From: Acorus gramineus
Taxonomy: Eukaryota > Streptophyta > Magnoliopsida > Acorales > Acoraceae
Direction: 5' to 3'
Length of the DNA: 64,000 nt
Assembly (NCBI GenBank): GCA_030737835.1
Contig: CM060853.1
Span: 21,510,895-21,574,894 of the forward strand
Shown here: in pieces, positions 22,232-34,364 of the stretch
Numbering within the stretch: the stretch's first letter is position 1
Layout: every line of letters starts with the position of its first letter
Made by a program: the position numbers and the translations under genes
Notes under the pieces: generated by a model
What the model saw: only the letters and a program-made list of their open reading frames with translations
What the model was told of the DNA's origin: nothing
Database searches by the model: none

Positions 22232-25019
22232 ATAACAAGTTACTGCTTTCGTGATCATCAATATAATATATATGATTAAACTGAATTTGATTTTCTGCTG
22301 TAGTGTTGGTTGTTGTTGGTGTACCTCTTCTCCTGTTTTGTAATTCCTTTTAGAATCCAAATTCCCTTGCTATAGGGTTGTGGGTAACAAGTTGTCTTCA
22401 ACACTTGAAAGGCCAAGACACCTATATTATCATACAAGCCAGGAGACCTTTTTTTTCGGTCCAAACGTGTCCCTACACCATGATGGGTATAATTTGCTTT
22501 CTCTGTTTTGCAATTTTTTTTTGTGTTTTTATGGCTTTGGACTTAAGTTCTGCTTAACAACATTGAAGATTTACTGTTGGTTATAATTGTAGTTTATCAA
22601 TGCAAATTTTTTTTTTGGTAGCAAGACCCACGAGGGGAAGGTAGATCAGTGGGCACAAGACCCACAACCCAACATTCAACAGAAAATACTCCCCATGGTT
22701 CGGGTCGTCGTCCAGGAGGACAAGGTGCAACTCTTCCACCTCGCTAACCAAGGGGATGTACAATTTTCCAATGCGGATTGAGTGTACTTTATGTGCTGAC
22801 TTGATTTTCGAGTTTGAGTGATGTCAAGCACTCCATGTATCGACATTACACATGTGCCTTTTTCCCTGTAGATCACAATATAATTTCCTTTTTGATGTGA
22901 ATTATTTGACACATCCATATCTATGTCACATGGATTGCAAAGAATGGAAGCTGCATAGCAATTTGGTTCATTGTGGTTTATTGGAGATGGAATTTGGTCA
23001 ATATTAGATCCCATTAGATCTCGTGAGTCATCAATAAGGGACTTTTAAACATGTGAGGTGACATGTGTCAATCATTCTTTAAGAACAGATGAGAACTAAT
23101 GGGATCCAACACTGATTAGATCTCATCCTGATTAATTGTATTTTTTACTCAGGTTGATGGTCACAAGTAGTCAGACGGACCATGCTATGTAAAATAGAGT
23201 TTAAATCCTTTGTAGTAAAAACAGATAAATCCTCTATGTTAACCACTAACAATAGGACATGTAGGTAATGCAAAAAATTATGTTCACTTTTTTACTAGAC
23301 TCTTCGAAAATTATGTTCACTTTTATAAAAGTCACTCACCCCCATGTGGCAACTTTCTATTGGTTGTCACAAGATTTTCTGTCTTTTGACACAAAAAATC
23401 TCAATGCTGTAATGTGTGTCTGAATGTTTGTCAATATTTCTGTCTAACAGCGATTAAAATGATAATTTTGTCTAACAGTGATTAAATGTCAGATTCTCCT
23501 ATATTGTTTCACATGAAAAGAATTATGTTACTTTTGTCTTCTAGCTGACTCTATGTTATTATACCAAAATAGTTGTAGACTTGCTAAAAGAAAGTTTACA
23601 CCTAAGAAAAGGAAGAAGAATTTTTTGAGTTTGTATGGTTAGGGAATTTGGAAGTTATCAGTTTTTTTTGCTTGGTAAAATTTATCAGATTTGCTTCATG
23701 CATATAATGAATTATTCTACTATTCTTTTGATACCAAACTTCCATTCTATCATTTTTTTAATTGATGAGATCATAGTTGTCTCTTCCCATTAGATGCAAT
23801 TACTAATTCTTTAAGGTTACTATCTGAAAGCTTTGTTTATTTGAATCAGAAAGCTATCAACTTTGATCCCCCCCCCCCCCCCCCTAATTTTGCAGTATGT
23901 TGCCTTGCTGACTGATGGCATAGTCCCAGGCGGTTCACATGGATGTTTTGATGGCCACATATGCCCTGAAATTCAAGTTATTTCATTAATGTTTTGATAA
24001 GTTTGAATAATTTATGTATTATTTTCCATCTAATATCCATATCTTGTCTCACTAAGAGCCTTCATATTAATGAGTAACTCTGAAGATATCTACAACTGTG
24101 TTTCAAAGAGGCATAGTTTTTACTCCATCTATAGGAAGGTGGTCCAATTTGTTTGATCCAGAATGGTGATATAATTAATCACCATTAATTGATGTTCAGA
24201 AGAGAGTAATGGATGTCCAATTGACTGATGAAGCAGTTGGCTTAGAGGAGTTGGAATTGGAGTCCACCTCCATAGTTCATACAAGGCCACTCAAGGAGTT
24301 TTATGCCAGGTTTGTGAAACTTTTCATCAGTTCTAAAATTTGTTTCCTCTTAGACCTGGTGTCACTAAATCAACTGTCTTGCACATACAGTACATCCAGA
24401 ATGTTCAATCTGCTTCAGTGGGTAGTGTGACTAATGAGTAAAGATTAAACCATAAATCAGAAAGGTGCAGAAAAACTATATGTTGGATTTTGACTCCATA
24501 TATAATCCATAAATCAAGAGAGGTGCAGAAAAACTAGAATAACATACCTCGCTCCATGGAATGTGATCAAGGAACTTAGGTTTGTAGATGCTTGATTTGG
24601 ATCTCTCTTCTTTTTCCAATTTGGAAACTCGGATTTCTCTCTTCACTCTTCCTTCATATTGAGATTTCATTTATGTCATTATGAACTACCTTATCTTGAT
24701 GTTGTTGTGATGAGCGGAGAGGAGACCAAAAGACTCCTCCCTTGAATTACTTCCATCATAAAATTCAAGATCCCAAGAGTCGCCAAAAACACTCATTGAG
24801 TATAAATTATTTGAGTAACCAAGAGGCACACTTAATAGCATAACCAAAAATCACACTTAATTGGGTATTCCAAAAGACAAATTGGTTTTAATCAAGAGTC
24901 ATGCATTGAGTAGAAAAAAAACACATGCATGTTAAATTACAGCATGTATGCCAAGATCATATTTAAGCAGCAAAAGCAACAACATCAATCACAGGATGAG
25001 CTGAGCTTACTCATCACCG
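22232..25019. other. Gene-free or unrecognised DNA upstream of the F-box 3' end
   Basis: No gene is recognised. Two short readings look protein-like but match nothing I know: YVALLTDGIVPGGSHG after a TTTTGCAG acceptor-like site at about 23889, and a frame from 24209 containing LEELELESTSIVHTRPLKEF ending at a GT-like donor near 24308. They could be relics of a lost gene. A 17-C tract sits at 23868-23884. Confidence 0.35.
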
Positions 25020-26150
25020 TCAACCGAGCACGCTCGCCGGAGAAACGCAGGAACAGAAGCTAACAACCCTGTGGAACCGATTCACCGGCCCGGGAAGCTC
25101 GGGGACCTTCCTCCAAACACACCCACCACCGACCGCCACCTCGCACAGGCACGCGGGGTACGCCCTGTGTTGCTCCTCATTGAACACATAAACCATCCCC
25201 TCCAACCCAACACACCTCAGGCTCGCGAACTCCTCCTCCCCCTCGCTGTCGAACATCCCCATCAGCATCTCCTGCGGCATCGCCCCAATCTCGACGCACT
25301 CTCCGCTGTCATCGCACACGCTCCACAGCTTGAACAACGGCCCCTTCGTCGTCCCGCACAGCCCCGCCAACAGAAGCCTGTCCGCGCACGCGACCAGGAA
25401 CGAAAGCTGGACCCCAACCGGCCTCAGCGCGCGGACCGCGCTCCACCGCCTCATCGCGACGTCGAAGTGGGACACGTGGCAGGTGTGGATGCCGCACACG
25501 TAGACGCGATGGCCGATCACGGCGGAGGAGAGACGGTGCGAGCGGAACTCCGGGGGCATCGGCGGGCAGAGGTCCCAGGAGTCGGAACCCACATCGTAGA
25601 CCTCGACGGCGAGCCCGTCCTCGATGTCGACGAGTCCGCCGATGTATTTGACCCCGCCGACGACGACGAAGGAGCTGGGCCGGCCCGGCGGGCCGATGAC
25701 GCCGATGAGGGGGTTGGAGCGGGAGACGCGGAGGGGAGGGGTCTGGCGCCAGAGGGGGCGTCGGAGGAGGAGGGGGGAGAAGCGGAGGGAGTGGTCGGCG
25801 GAGAAGAGGAAGCCGGCGGATCCGGAGACGTCGTCGTCGGAGGTGGGGAGGCGGGACCAGGTGGAGGAGTCGGGGTCGAAGGCGAAGGCCTGGTTGTTCT
25901 TGGTGAAGACGTTGTTGAGGCCGTAGAGGAAGAACCAGGGTTTGGGGGGGCGGGAGAGGGCGGCAAGGGAGGAGAAGGAGGGGTGGGTGACGGCGGAGCG
26001 CCACTGCTTGCAGACGGCGGAGGCGATGACGATGGAGCGGAGGGGGAGGTGGGAGAGGATTAGCTCGGTTATGTCTGGGCCCAGGGCGGACCATCCGGGG
26101 TGGGCGGTGGTGGGTAGTGGTGGTGGGTGGGGTGCGTCGGTGGTGGCCAT
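25020..26150 (-). CDS. F-box/kelch-repeat protein (At3g24760-like)
   Basis: Single exon, 376 aa from the ATG at 26150 (MATTDAPHPPP...). The frame stays open further upstream, but the added sequence is low-complexity P/S/T/H and runs toward the hAT element, so this internal ATG, just before the F-box, is preferred. The F-box lies at about residues 20-60 (GPDITELILSHLPLRSI, ASAVCKQWRSAV), the part that docks on SKP1 in SCF ubiquitin ligases. The remainder has kelch-like blades for target binding: VVVGGVKYIGG, VEVYDVGSDSWDLCPPMP, VGHRVYVCG-type and MVYVFNEEQHR. The overall pattern matches Arabidopsis At3g24760-type proteins in length and motif order. GC is very high, which creates long shadow frames on both strands. 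The target is unknown. Confidence 0.9.
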   Translation of the reverse strand: MATTDAPHPPPLPTTAHPGWSALGPDITELILSHLPLRSIVIASAVCKQWRSAVTHPSFSSLAALSRPPKPWFFLYGLNNVFTKNNQAFAFDPDSSTWSRLPTSDDDVSGSAGFLFSADHSLRFSPLLLRRPLWRQTPPLRVSRSNPLIGVIGPPGRPSSFVVVGGVKYIGGLVDIEDGLAVEVYDVGSDSWDLCPPMPPEFRSHRLSSAVIGHRVYVCGIHTCHVSHFDVAMRRWSAVRALRPVGVQLSFLVACADRLLLAGLCGTTKGPLFKLWSVCDDSGECVEIGAMPQEMLMGMFDSEGEEEFASLRCVGLEGMVYVFNEEQHRAYPACLCEVAVGGGCVWRKVPELPGPVNRFHRVVSFCSCVSPASVLG

Positions 26151-26348
26151 GTGAGAGAGTGGGTGGGGAGTGATGGGATGGGAAACGTGGACCGTTGGAT
26201 ATGTTGGGGAGGGTTGGGGAGGGAGGAAGGGTAGGTGGGTGGGATGAGTGGGTAGTGTGTCTGTGGATGTGGGGACCTGGACACGGAAGGCCCTATCAAC
26301 GTGTATGCAGGGTTGGTTGGAAGCGTTAGAATTTGTCCTGCTTTCGCG
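26151..26348 (-). promoter_or_regulatory. F-box gene leader/promoter, pyrimidine-rich on the gene strand
   Basis: Plus-strand G-rich words (GGTGGGTGGG, GGGGAGGGTTGGGGAGGG) make a CT-rich leader for the minus-strand gene. Only about 200 bp separates the start codon from an inserted hAT element. Confidence 0.4.
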
Positions 26349-26356
26349 GTGGAAAC

Positions 26357-27128
26357 TAGGCCTGTGAACGGGTCGGGTTCGAACCTGACCCGACCCCCCG
26401 ATTTGGACCCGACCGGCGGACCCGAACAAACAAACGGGTCAGGTTCGGGTCTATCCCCCCCCGACCCATTGGACCCGAGACCCGATTGTTTTATCAAAAT
26501 ATGCTCATCTATTATAAGACCATTAGTCTTAGTTGATACATAATTTTATTTCTTACTTAACTTATTTTTGTATCTACAAGTTCATAAATCATAATCATAA
26601 CAAGCCTATAAATCAGTTTGTTTTGGACAATTAATTTATTAGCTTTTGAATTTGTATGATTAATTAGTTTGTTGCATGATTTATGTTTATTATTTAGGTT
26701 AATATGTTAGTGTTTATTATTTTGAATGTTGTTTAGGTTAGTTATGTTTATTATTTAGGTTAATATGTTTTTTATGTTAGTGATTATTGTTTTGGATGTT
26801 TAATAATTCATTTACATCTTTTGAATTGTATAAAATTATATTCAAACGTAGTCTCATTAACAATAATGTTTTATTACAAAAAATTTCAAATAGAATGATA
26901 AGGCAAACAAATACATGAGCTCTTCTCTCTCTTTTCTTTTTTTTACCCAACCACCGGGTCGGGTCGGGTTGGACCCGGACCCGACCCGGGTCCGACGGGT
27001 CCGGGTCCGGGTCCACATTTCCCCGGACCCGCTGGGTCCTAGGTTGGACCCGGACCCGTCGGGTCCTGTCACGGGTCGGGTCCAGGTCCACCCCGACCCG
27101 ACCCGGACCCGACCCGTTGACAGGCCTA
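26357..27128. mobile_element. Non-autonomous hAT element (772 bp) with perfect 8-bp TSD
   Basis: The ends TAGGCCTGTGAACGGGTCGG and, reversed, TAGGCCTGTCAACGGGTCGG are near-perfect inverted repeats. GTGGAAAC flanks both sides (26349-26356 and 27129-27136), the 8-bp duplication typical of hAT. Subterminal blocks are dense with GGGTCCGG/CCGGACCC words, as expected for transposase-binding arrays. The AT-rich centre has no transposase. Confidence 0.9.
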
Positions 27129-27185
27129 GTGGAAACCAGTTTAAAAGTAAGTTTTTGTTTTTGTTGTTTTTTTTTTAAGGGTTGC

Positions 27186-27395
27186 AAAACTAATTTTCTA
27201 TGATGGCTAATTTTAAAGCTAATTTTACAGAAAGCTATCTCTCTCTAATTTTTTTTAAATCGCAGCTTTTGGACACTATTTATCTAAAATTTGTTTAATT
27301 GTGATTACAAAACTGTTTGGTTGCATAATTAGAGAATCAGCTTCCTGCAATCACAAAAGCTGCACAATCGCGCAATCAAACACAAACATGTTTAT
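27186..27395. mobile_element. hAT-like MITE (copy b)
   Basis: Words AAATCGCAGCTTTTGGACAC, ACAAAACTGTTTGGTTGCA and CAATCGCGCAATCAAACAC recur in copies c and d. It lies right beside the 772-bp hAT element. Confidence 0.5.
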
Positions 27396-28488
27396 AAACT
27401 ACCTCTACAAAATCAAACTTATAAAAGTATACTTTTAATACAAAAAATATTTTTTAAAAAATAAGCAGAAAATGATTTTTTCAATAATCGAGTTTATTTA
27501 GGCTATTTTATTTAAAATTATATTTTTTCACCGTGTTTCAAAAGGCACTCGTCTGTTTGGTAATGCGTTTAAACACGATTCTGCTTTTTAATAAAGCAAA
27601 AAACACAAACGTGTTAATAAACGTCTTTCAAAAAACAGATTTAATTAAAAAATTACTTACAGTTTTTAATATAAAAAAATTATTTTTTAAAAAGCGTAAA
27701 AAATGTGCTTCATAGGATTGGAGTTTATTTAAACAATTTTATTCAAAATCTTATTTTTCAAATATGTTTCCAAAAACTACCAAAAAGAGGATCGTGTTAA
27801 GTTCATTAAAAGTTAATGTGATTGAGATATTTGTTCATTAAAGATTTTAAAATTAAAATTAGCATTTAATTAAATTCTCAATCTTCCATTTTTAAAAATT
27901 AAGATCTAACAATTATATAGTTGAACCTAACCTCATCTCACCACGAAGAGGTGTTTCAAAAGTAAAATCTAGGTTCAAAAGTGATCATTTTTATAATATT
28001 GTATTTTAAACTATGTTTATGAAATCATATTTCTTATAATTTTTCAATGAAAAATTGGATTTTTATAATCTTGTATTTTAAACTGTGATTATGAAAGCAT
28101 ATTTCTCATAGTTTTTCAACGAAAAATTGGATGTATGAGTTTGGAATGTAACTATAGGATGCGTGTTTTGATCCGTATTTAAGCTTTTGTGATTGTAAAA
28201 CGTAGAATCTGCCCATGGATTCAATTATTTTTCCAAAACCCTATTTTTTCAGTGTGATTTCACGTGATGATTTTTTTTTTGTTACAAAATAAGGATTTCC
28301 TAATACACACTTACCATGACTTCCATTGATTTTTCATCAGGTGCACGACCACTCACACTCATTCCATCTATAACCTCCCCTTTTGCTGGCCAACTATTGC
28401 AAGGATATAAAACTCACAATTAACTAATTTGAATATTTATAATAATAACAATAAATTATTAAATAAACTAACAAATTACCATCCTACG
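27396..28488. other. Gene-free AT-rich spacer
   Basis: Contains two copies of an approximately 75-bp piece, ATTTTTATAATATTGTATTT at about 27988 and TTTTTATAATCTTGTATTTT at about 28060. No gene seen. Confidence 0.5.
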
Positions 28489-29040
28489 TGTAGAAGTCAT
28501 TTTCTGAACCCAATGACACTACATCACGTGCTCACGGTCCATGACCTGATTAATGAGGGTCCATAACTCGAATAGTCTACAATCCATGAGTGCGGTCCAT
28601 CGGCCCATGATCCGTGAATGGGCCTTCAAGTCAGATCTAGGAAAAAATCTCAGTAAATATTTGATTTGGGGCTATCAATATTGATTCTCCAAATTTGATA
28701 TAAATTAATCAGATCCCCTACATCGAGGGATCTCTCCTCATCCATCCGATTGGGGACAGATCATTTGTCGATCCTAGGGCATCTAAACTACTCTATAAAT
28801 AAGGAATCAGTTCTCCCTATTAAAGTATGTGAAAAATTTCTTTTTCAAAAAAAATCCTAGAATACTATCGGCTGACTTGAGCGTTGGAGGACATTTTGCA
28901 GGCCACCCCCTCCCCATGTGAGCGACATTTGAGGTCTCGGATCGCTGACAACTAGCACCAACTAGTCAGAGTGGAGCATACTGATCTCACAATCGAATCC
29001 GGTTAATCGATTTTTGTCCCCTCTATTACGTAGCTCTACA
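28489..29040. mobile_element. Solo LTR of a Ty3/Gypsy-type element, diverged
   Basis: Begins TGTAGAAG; TCTACA at 29040 is the matching inverted end. TATAAATA is at 28794-28801, and TGACTTGAGCGTTGGAGG follows in the same relative place as in the 18250-19120 LTR. The flanks CTACG and AATGA do not match, so the right border is uncertain (TTACG at about 29026 is an alternative). Confidence 0.65.
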
Positions 29041-32000
29041 AATGATGTCTTTTTAATCTTATGGAGCAAGCCTTGGTGTTCACGGTTTCTTTTATTTTTA
29101 TTCGCTAACACCTAAAGTAGAAGTTAAAAATTATCATGGCAACAATTAATCACTTTAAAAAAATTAAGGACGATGTAAAAAAATTGCATACCTTACCTTT
29201 CTCAAAGCCCCAATACTAAATTTGCAGGTCTTAAATCAACATGAAATGATATTAAGGCCACATATAATATCTTAAAGATACAAGAAGATGAAAAGTGCAG
29301 GTCTATAACAGTCCTTTGTGTAAGGGCATTATAGAGCAACATAAAAATCAACAATAACGGTCAATCACATTTTGATGGTTTTTCACCCACAAATGCCCTT
29401 GGTTAACCTGCATCATCGCTCTTATCTTTCTCTGTTTTACCTATCCATCTCTTTGTATCAATTAATATTCAATACCCCCCTCTCTCTCTTCTATTTTCTC
29501 TCCTCTGTCTCTCTTCCTCCATCCCTGTCTTCATCTCTCTCTCTCATCTTTGTTTATTGACATTAAGGGTCGGTTTGGATACCCCTTCCACGCGCGTTGG
29601 CGGTAGCAAATACCGACAGACACAGTCAACCAACCAAACAACCATTTCCATTTATGCGTTTGGTTTCTTACCCCAGCATTTCATGTCTATTTTTCCTAGC
29701 CTCCCTGTCGCCTTAAAAACCCACTTCTCGCATTCAGCCGATGCAGCGTCCCCATGATCTTTGAACAAATGAACCCTCAGTGTCATAATTCACGTCCTAA
29801 AGGGGGTATGAAAGTCATCAATTAACGGAGATTGTGGGATTACACTCTCACAATGTATTAGAAGGGGAAAAAAGAAAGACCTTGACTTTGAACACTGTAA
29901 CCATGTTCTTACTGTTTAACATGTTAAAAAATTAAATCAAAATGAATCTCTCTAAATAAATTAAAACTATACAACATGCCTAAAATTCTTTGTGGGATTA
30001 CATCATCCAAAAACCATGATAAGTGATGCTGTCTTGTGGTACTAGCAACATATAAAGACAAAAAATACTCATAAAGTAATACAAATACATAAATATATGA
30101 TAATTTAAGATAAATTTATGACAGACAAAAAATATCGAGTCTTTGAAATAATAGACGATTGAGATCAAATTTTTTTTTAAAACTTTTTCCCCCCATTTAG
30201 AGATCTCAAAAAAATTATAGATGATCTAGCAAAAAAAATCTTAAAATCTCATTATTTGTCATCACAAAAAGTTTAAAAAGTGAAGCTTGAAAGAATTTGA
30301 AAGAAATAAATATGAAGGAAATAATTGATATATAAGGATATTTTGACACTTTAATTTTGAGAAAAAAATTTAAACCTAACTTTCAAAAAGATTTAGCCAA
30401 TGAAAATAACTAAAAATATTCAAAATTGTGATTTTTCAATTCCTCAAAATAAGAGATTGAACACCCCTTGAAAAAAATACATAGGCCCATGCCTTCAAAT
30501 CTCAAAAATTACAATTAACATTGATACATTAAATCCAATTTATGGACTTATTTATAATCGTCACATCACTAATACATTATATATTTCACTATTCGATATA
30601 CATTCCATTACGAAAAATTGTAAAATATATGTATCTAATTTATTTGAGTATGTTTTTTTTTTTTATAGAAGAATATACATAATTAATTAAATACATATTT
30701 TTAAAAAATTAAAATATGTGCAAGGTGGAAATAAAATAAGGTTGTAAATGGGGTTGAACCAAATATTTTCTAATTCTAATACCCATATCACTTCAGTACC
30801 CGCTAAAATGTCCCATTTCACCATTAAAAGCATATTATTTGGTACACTCGGTCCATGGCTTGAAGCCCCCGAAACATAGTACATCAACAAGAAGGTGACT
30901 TAAAGATGTCTACATATTACCTAAAAGATTTGACATCTACTAAACAATAGGATCATGATCATTTGTTCAAACACCTTCCTCCCCTCTTTCTTTGTTTCAG
31001 TTCTCCAGTTTCTTTCATTCCCTCTCCATCAGACCATCGCTGACTCATATGGAGTCAAAACTTGTACACTCAGTTATACAAATATATAGCTTCAATTTAG
31101 CATATGGATTATACATTTATTTATTTGAAAGTCATACAGTAATAAATGAATTTTCATATAAATAAAATGCATATGACTAAATAAAAAATTAATAAAGAAA
31201 GAAAAAATATAAGAAAATATTCATTCAAAAGATATTATTTTTTATAAAAAAATGTAACTTATTAATGAATTATATATATTTAAAAAAAATAAAATGTATA
31301 TGGATTGCAAGTGGATCTCATACTCCAGATCTATCAGGAGCAAATACTCTTGTCAACTATTGAGCTACAAGTTCAAGTCCCATGTGACCAAACTACAAAC
31401 ATGGTTGGGAATTCATCTTTTTTTTCATTTTTTTTTTTGTGACTAATTGACATGAGTTAATGATTTATATCGTCACACAGTCACACTAAACAATTTTTAT
31501 TAAACCAAGCTTCAAACAAAAAAATCCATTAAATCTCAATCAAATCTGATCTCCTTATAACAGCTCGCATACTACTCCCAGTGAATTGCATTTAGGACTT
31601 GCTCCTCAAAAACAAAAAATAAACTGTTATTTGTTGTGGCCGCTATTTTGTTTGCTTATGTATGATGTTACATTTCATAGATCACACCTTTTTGTTCAGT
31701 TATAAATTCTTCTAAAATCTACTGTGACCTCTTTCGGAACTATCTGTCAAGAGAATTTTGCACTTGCAAAATCAGTTTGTAAACTATCAATTGTAAACAG
31801 TGATATTTAAAATTTAATTCTTGATTTAAAATGTTGTCTTGTTTTTTTAAAGTCAACCAATCAGTTTTTTTTTATATGTAAATTAATTGAGAGTAACTTT
31901 TCCATAATTGATTATCAGGGTTCGTTTGAAACCAATTTTCAATACTAATTTATGTTTTAAATTGATTAAACTAATTGATTTTTTTATTACTTTATTTAGA

Positions 32001-32485
32001 TATACATTGGTTTGTTGTTTTTTTAATTAGGAGTACTAATTAGGTTGTTAAAATATATTGAGTTGTTAAGTGATTAATATATTAGTTTGTTACAGTGGTT
32101 GGGTATTTAGATTAATTATATCCAATCTCAATAAAATGTTTATAAAAAAATGTTTCGTTCGGGTTGTAAAAATTATTGACTTTCTTTTAGAATTGTTTTT
32201 ATGAGTTTTTGGGATATCTTTTAGACTTTTTTTTGCTTGAATTTATAATATATTGAGCAATGAAAGTTTTCAATTTCTGATATCCCTCGGGTTCCATTCT
32301 TTCATCAATTTTTTTATTTATTTCTGATCTCTGCGTCAGAACAAAACTGGCATAGTGTACATAGTTGCCTGGCCCTTATAAGGACCCAAGGCTACTAGTT
32401 GTATAAATATTTAGGTAGAGTTATTTGTATCATTGGTACCATCGCTTAATCTAATGTTTCAGACAATATCTAGGTAGAGTTAGAT
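29041..32485. other. Gene-free AT-rich spacer
   Basis: No gene is recognised. GGGTCGGTTTGGATACCCC at about 29568 looks like a Harbinger-type terminus without a visible partner. CT-rich runs lie near 29480-29550. A segment at about 31920-32150 recurs diverged at 32830-33040 (AAATATATTGAGTTGTTAA, TATTAGTTTGTT/TATTATTTTGTT, GGTTGGGTA/GGTTAGATA). Confidence 0.5.
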
Positions 32486-32770
32486 AGCGGGATTGCAAAA
32501 TTGATTTTTTGTATACGTTAAATTTGAAATTGATTCTGCAAAAAATTGTCTCTCCTAGCTTTCTTCTATAAACGTTAAATTTGAAATTGATTCTGCAAAA
32601 AATTGTCTCTCCTAGCTTTTTTCAATTATAGCTTTGGGATACTTTTTGTATTAAATATATTTTCAGGAAGCTGTAATTGTAAAGCTGTTTGGTTGCACGA
32701 TTACAAAATTAGCTTTCTGCAAAAACAAAAATTGTTCAATCGCAATACCAAATGCTGCTTAAGTATATCT
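32486..32770. mobile_element. hAT-like MITE (copy c) with an internal duplication
   Basis: The left end GCGGGATTGCAAAATTGAT pairs loosely with the right end ATCGCAATACCAAATGCTGC. Inside, a 54-bp piece starting AACGTTAAATTTGAAATTGA is duplicated in tandem (about 32516-32570 and 32570-32625). Confidence 0.5.
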
Positions 32771-34114
32771 CTATCCAAAGAGAGATGTTGAAACGTTGAA
32801 TTGTAGGCCTGCAAAGAATTATACAAATTGATGTTAAAGTTGGTTACTGTTTTTATTATTTTACTAAAATATTAATGTATTAGTATTTTTAGTCAAAATT
32901 AAGAGTAATTAGGATATTAGAAATATATTGAGTTGTTAAATTGTTAATATATTATTTTGTTGGGGGTGGTTAGATACTGAGAGAATAGATAGTATCCAAC
33001 CACAAAAAAAATATATGCATATATAAATTGGTTTTATTAAAGTATTAATGTTCATTAATTTTTTACTTATTTTCCTGAGTTTAAATGAGGTGTTTGAGAC
33101 TTGGCTTAATTGTATTTATGATCGTGTTGAGCATTAATAATTTTCTACTTTGTTCTAACCACCTCTTTCAAAAGTTTGTGTGTACTGTTGCTTCTCAACG
33201 TATATTAAATAATGTTTTAATAAAGTTATATTTTTATTGACCCTCAACATATAATAACATATAAAAACTTGTGGCCGAGTCATGTCAGGTACAGGTGAAC
33301 CACAGAACCAGTGACCGTTAATTTCATGTTGTACAGATAACAATAAAACAAAAAAAATGTTGTAGTAGTTGCTGTGGTTGGTCCATACTGAACTTTTCTG
33401 TCCTTTACTTTGCATGAATAAATCTCTATACTCGATTTGTTCGGCAATCTCACGTGTATTCTTATACATTATAATAATATAATATATATTCTGTTATCAT
33501 AATATATGAAATTGTATAAGAACATATTTGAATGTAGTGATCATTCTTACGTGTTTTTATGTACATACAAATTTTACATTGCATGTGCAAGAAAACATTT
33601 ATACACTGTATACAAATGGAGTTAGTTGGGATTTTGATTGTCCTGTATAATACTGCAAATAAAAACACTCGGATTTTATTTGATACGCCTAATAATCATA
33701 ATCAAACATTAATTTATAATTGACATGAAGCAAATGAGAAACCACCCCTATTTATACCGTATCCAAAAATGCCCTCAGTGTATGAAATTAAAATAGATTT
33801 TTAAAGGTTAAAAATTTAATATTGTATCTCAATATATATTTTATTTTGTATAACATTATATTACATATGTATTTTAATGGAAGAGTATATAATTTAATAG
33901 GGATGGACGTTTTTTATTATTTTCCATCCCAACTTTTCCTATGTTCGTGGTGCATAACTTTCATGAATAATCAACTTGATTTTATTGTCTGATTTTAAAT
34001 TTGAATTTTTAAAGAAACATCAACATTTAAAAGAGTTCATCATAAAAAAAAACTCAAATTATTTTAGCATATATCTCAATAAATCCACCTAATCATAAAT
34101 AATTTAGAGTAAAA
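32771..34114. other. Gene-free AT-rich spacer
   Basis: No gene, RNA gene or element end recognised beyond the repeat noted at 32830-33040. Confidence 0.5.
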
Positions 34115-34345
34115 AAAATTCTACATGAGAATGTGTAAAATACATTAACAAAATTAAGAAAATAAAATATTTTAACAAAGTTAAGATGCATGGAATATGT
34201 TAAGGATCTAATAACATAAGAGTATATTAGTCTTTTGTGTTTCTAAAATGATAAAATAAGATTTTTTTTAATATAATTTTAAAAAATTACTGATTTGGGT
34301 ATGTTTAACTTTCAAGAGACTCTTTTTTAGTCATTTTCTTTATAT
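34115..34345. mobile_element. Half of a family-E foldback element
   Basis: Matches, in reverse, the left part of the element at 17665: ACATTAACAAAATTAAGA, AATATTTTAACAAAGTTAAG, TCTTTTGTGTTTCTAAAAT and ACTGATTTGGGTATGTTTAA. Only one arm is present. Confidence 0.55.
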
Positions 34346-34364
34346 TTTTATTTATTTAATAATA

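Noticed and set aside
25071-26063. 330-codon open frame on the plus strand
   Set aside because: It is the antisense shadow of the GC-rich F-box/kelch gene; its sequence is low-complexity with no domain. Similar shadows occur opposite the UGT (3008-3829), CHS (50864-51501) and GT14 exon 1 (60202-60876).
26357-26380. B-box-like GGTTCGAACCT
   Set aside because: Part of the hAT subterminal repeats; no A box or tRNA fold.
26151-26429. 93 extra in-frame codons upstream of the F-box ATG
   Set aside because: They are P/T/H-rich without a domain and enter the hAT element, so the ATG at 26150 was kept as start.
31303-31420. tRNA/SINE-like words (GAGCTACAAGTTCAAGTCCC)
   Set aside because: The A-box-like word lies on the opposite strand to the B-box-like word, and no cloverleaf can be drawn.
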